From positions 1 to 6,188 of the forward strand of contig URWH01000117.1 of the NCBI GenBank assembly GCA_900551515.1: DNA of 6,188 nucleotides, written 5' to 3'. Made by a program: the position numbers and the translations under genes. The DNA is from an uncultured Porphyromonadaceae bacterium (GTDB lineage: Bacteria; Bacteroidota; Bacteroidia; Bacteroidales; Muribaculaceae). Positions within the stretch are counted from its first letter, which is position 1; each line of letters begins with the position of its first letter. A model generated the notes under the pieces. The model worked only from the letters and a program-made list of their open reading frames with translations, made no database searches and was not told where the DNA came from. Below are positions 4,836-6,188 of the stretch, piece after piece.

Positions 4836-6188
4836 TTAGTTGGATACTGACGCGAGGCTGAACGGTCGTTCACGCATCACGATGCATCCTTTGCCGATGA
4901 CGCGGCAGCGCTCGGCATACCGCTGTGCACGCCGCGGATGCAGGTCGTAGGCAAGGATTATCGTGTCGGGGTTTACAGCTTCGAGTGCAGCTTCAATTTT
5001 GTTGGTGAATCCGCGGCAGATCAGCGCGTAATCGCATTTGATGACGCTCCCGTAGCTGTCGTCCGACAGCATGGCTATCCTTTTGTCGCCGAAGCGGATC
5101 ACGTTGCCCTCTTTGCGGTAGTGGTCACCCCGGGCATTGGCCTCGGTGATCACCCTCACCGAGTCGGCCGCCCGGCGACCCATATAGTCGGCATAGCGCA
5201 TCTCGGCGCGTTCTTTCGACTCGCCCGGTTCGGAGGGGCGTGTCGTTATGATGTCGAGAGTGGCATCGCCGTCGTCGATCACTATGTCGGTGTGATAGGT
5301 GGTGCGGGCAATGTAGAGGGCGGGATGACGTTCGGGCGTGGGGAGGAGAACTATTATGATAGCAGAGACTACCATAGAGGCGGCAAAGAGATAGCCGAAG
5401 AGGCGGCGGCGTCGGTCGAGCCAAAGGTAGAGCATCGCCAGAATCACCCCGTAGAGAACCACTGTCCATGCCGGCAGATAGATGCGCTGCATCGTGGCGC
5501 CCGGCAGTGAGGCGAAGAAGCCGGCCGTGGTGTCGAGCCAGCCGTAGAACATGTTGATGATGTCGCAGAGCCATTCCGGGTCGAAGCCTGCAAACTCGCA
5601 CAGCGTCAGCAGCACGATGGCGCCGAGAAGCGGCGGCAGCAGTAGGGCGGCCGCGATGTTGGCGAAGATGAAGTAGAGCGGCATCGTGTGGAAATAGATG
5701 GCGGCAATCAGTCCGGTGCCGAGGATGGCGGAAACAGAGAGTGAGATGTAGGATGTGAGATAATATAGTATTGTGTGTCGACGGCTTACGGGGTTCAGGC
5801 GGTCGGCAAACAGGATTATGGTCAGCACGGCCGCAAACGAAAGCTCGAAGCCGATGTCACAGGCTGCATAGCTGTTGCCCGCGGTCATGGCAATGCCCGC
5901 AACGGCCAGCGAGGTGAGGGTGTCCGGTGCACCGTAGACCCACACTCCCAGCGCGCTCACCCACACTGCCACCGCCGCACGGCACACCGAGGGCGTGAAG
6001 CCGGTCACGCCCATGAGCAGAAAGGCCAGCAGACTGCGGAACACGGCCCGACGCTTGCGGCTGCGGTAGCTCTGCTCCCATTCATAAGGGATAAGCGATG
6101 AAAGGATATCACCGCAGAGGATGGACACATGCATGCCGCTGACCACCAGCACATGGGACAGGCCCGCACCCCGGTAAGCACTGCGCAG
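4836..6188 (-). CDS. comEC: ComEC/Rec2 family DNA-uptake channel, C-terminal 450 residues (5' end outside window)
   Basis: The frame is open from the right edge to TAA at 4838-4836, so the visible 450 residues lack the N-terminus. ComEC is the inner-membrane channel that carries single-stranded DNA into the cytoplasm in natural transformation. The fragment opens with the family hallmark AGLSHVLVVSGMHV (8-21), followed by TGFTPSVCRAAVAV (about 62-75) and DIGFELSFAAVLTI (about 111-124), all within the competence domain. Hydrophobic segments continue to about residue 283. The last 160 residues form a soluble region of the kind I recall replacing the metallo-beta-lactamase domain in Bacteroidetes members; no HxHxDH zinc motif is present. 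GTG at 6152 is internal, not a start, because the upstream codons LRSAYRGAGLSH are conserved ComEC sequence. It converges with the HPPK-like gene, 20 nt between stops, with no clear terminator. Confidence 0.9.
   Translation of the reverse strand: MRSAYRGAGLSHVLVVSGMHVSILCGDILSSLIPYEWEQSYRSRKRRAVFRSLLAFLLMGVTGFTPSVCRAAVAVWVSALGVWVYGAPDTLTSLAVAGIAMTAGNSYAACDIGFELSFAAVLTIILFADRLNPVSRRHTILYYLTSYISLSVSAILGTGLIAAIYFHTMPLYFIFANIAAALLLPPLLGAIVLLTLCEFAGFDPEWLCDIINMFYGWLDTTAGFFASLPGATMQRIYLPAWTVVLYGVILAMLYLWLDRRRRLFGYLFAASMVVSAIIIVLLPTPERHPALYIARTTYHTDIVIDDGDATLDIITTRPSEPGESKERAEMRYADYMGRRAADSVRVITEANARGDHYRKEGNVIRFGDKRIAMLSDDSYGSVIKCDYALICRGFTNKIEAALEAVNPDTIILAYDLHPRRAQRYAERCRVIGKGCIVMRERPFSLASVSN

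Noticed and set aside
4938..5510. Plus-strand open frame (about 190 codons) opposite comEC
   Set aside because: It sits opposite clear ComEC coding sequence, has no recognisable domain and no upstream promoter element.
6150..6152. GTG as a possible start of comEC at 6152
   Set aside because: The frame continues upstream to the window edge with conserved ComEC residues (AGLSH), so this codon is internal and the gene is cut by the window.
1..6188. CRISPR, insertion sequence, phage, toxin-antitoxin or defence-system genes
   Set aside because: No direct repeat array, transposase, terminal inverted repeats or recognisable defence domain is visible; all coding space is taken by housekeeping-type genes.

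Overview
The window looks like ordinary chromosomal DNA of a Bacteroidales bacterium. Protein style, moderately high GC in the genes (codons ending in C or G), AT-rich gaps, near absence of Shine-Dalgarno sequences and TAnnTTTG-type -7 elements all fit. My best guess is a Muribaculaceae-like gut lineage, but genus-level placement is inference. It holds five complete genes and one gene cut by the right edge. I see no RNA gene, mobile element, CRISPR array or phage gene.

Bases 1-112 are a non-coding leader with three stacked inverted repeats and a TAAATTTG promoter element. They drive a two-gene unit: a membrane-anchored protein with two PASTA domains (113-826) and, 14 nt later, an RluD-type 23S rRNA pseudouridine synthase (841-1899). 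A 160-base AT-rich gap follows. It contains a close match to the Bacteroides promoter (TTTG, 20 nt, TAATTTTG) and repeated GTAAAAAT boxes. This starts a second unit of three tightly packed genes: a PlsB/PlsC-superfamily acyltransferase (2060-3229), a four-helix membrane protein with a calcineurin-like metallophosphoesterase domain (3233-4417), and a short HPPK-like protein (4414-4815). The gaps are 3 nt and then a 4-nt ATGA overlap.

The rest (4836-6188) is the C-terminal part of a ComEC/Rec2 DNA-uptake channel on the minus strand. It converges on the HPPK-like gene with only 20 nt between stop codons.

Functionally the window mixes cell envelope (PASTA protein, acyltransferase, probably periplasmic phosphoesterase), ribosome modification, folate-type metabolism and DNA uptake. 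I did not find a convincing new multi-gene system. The most interesting points are family-level oddities: a ComEC without the zinc-binding beta-lactamase-like motifs, an HPPK homologue lacking several substrate-binding residues, an acyltransferase with a shifted HX4D box, and similar promoter-proximal GTAAAAATA elements in front of both transcription units.
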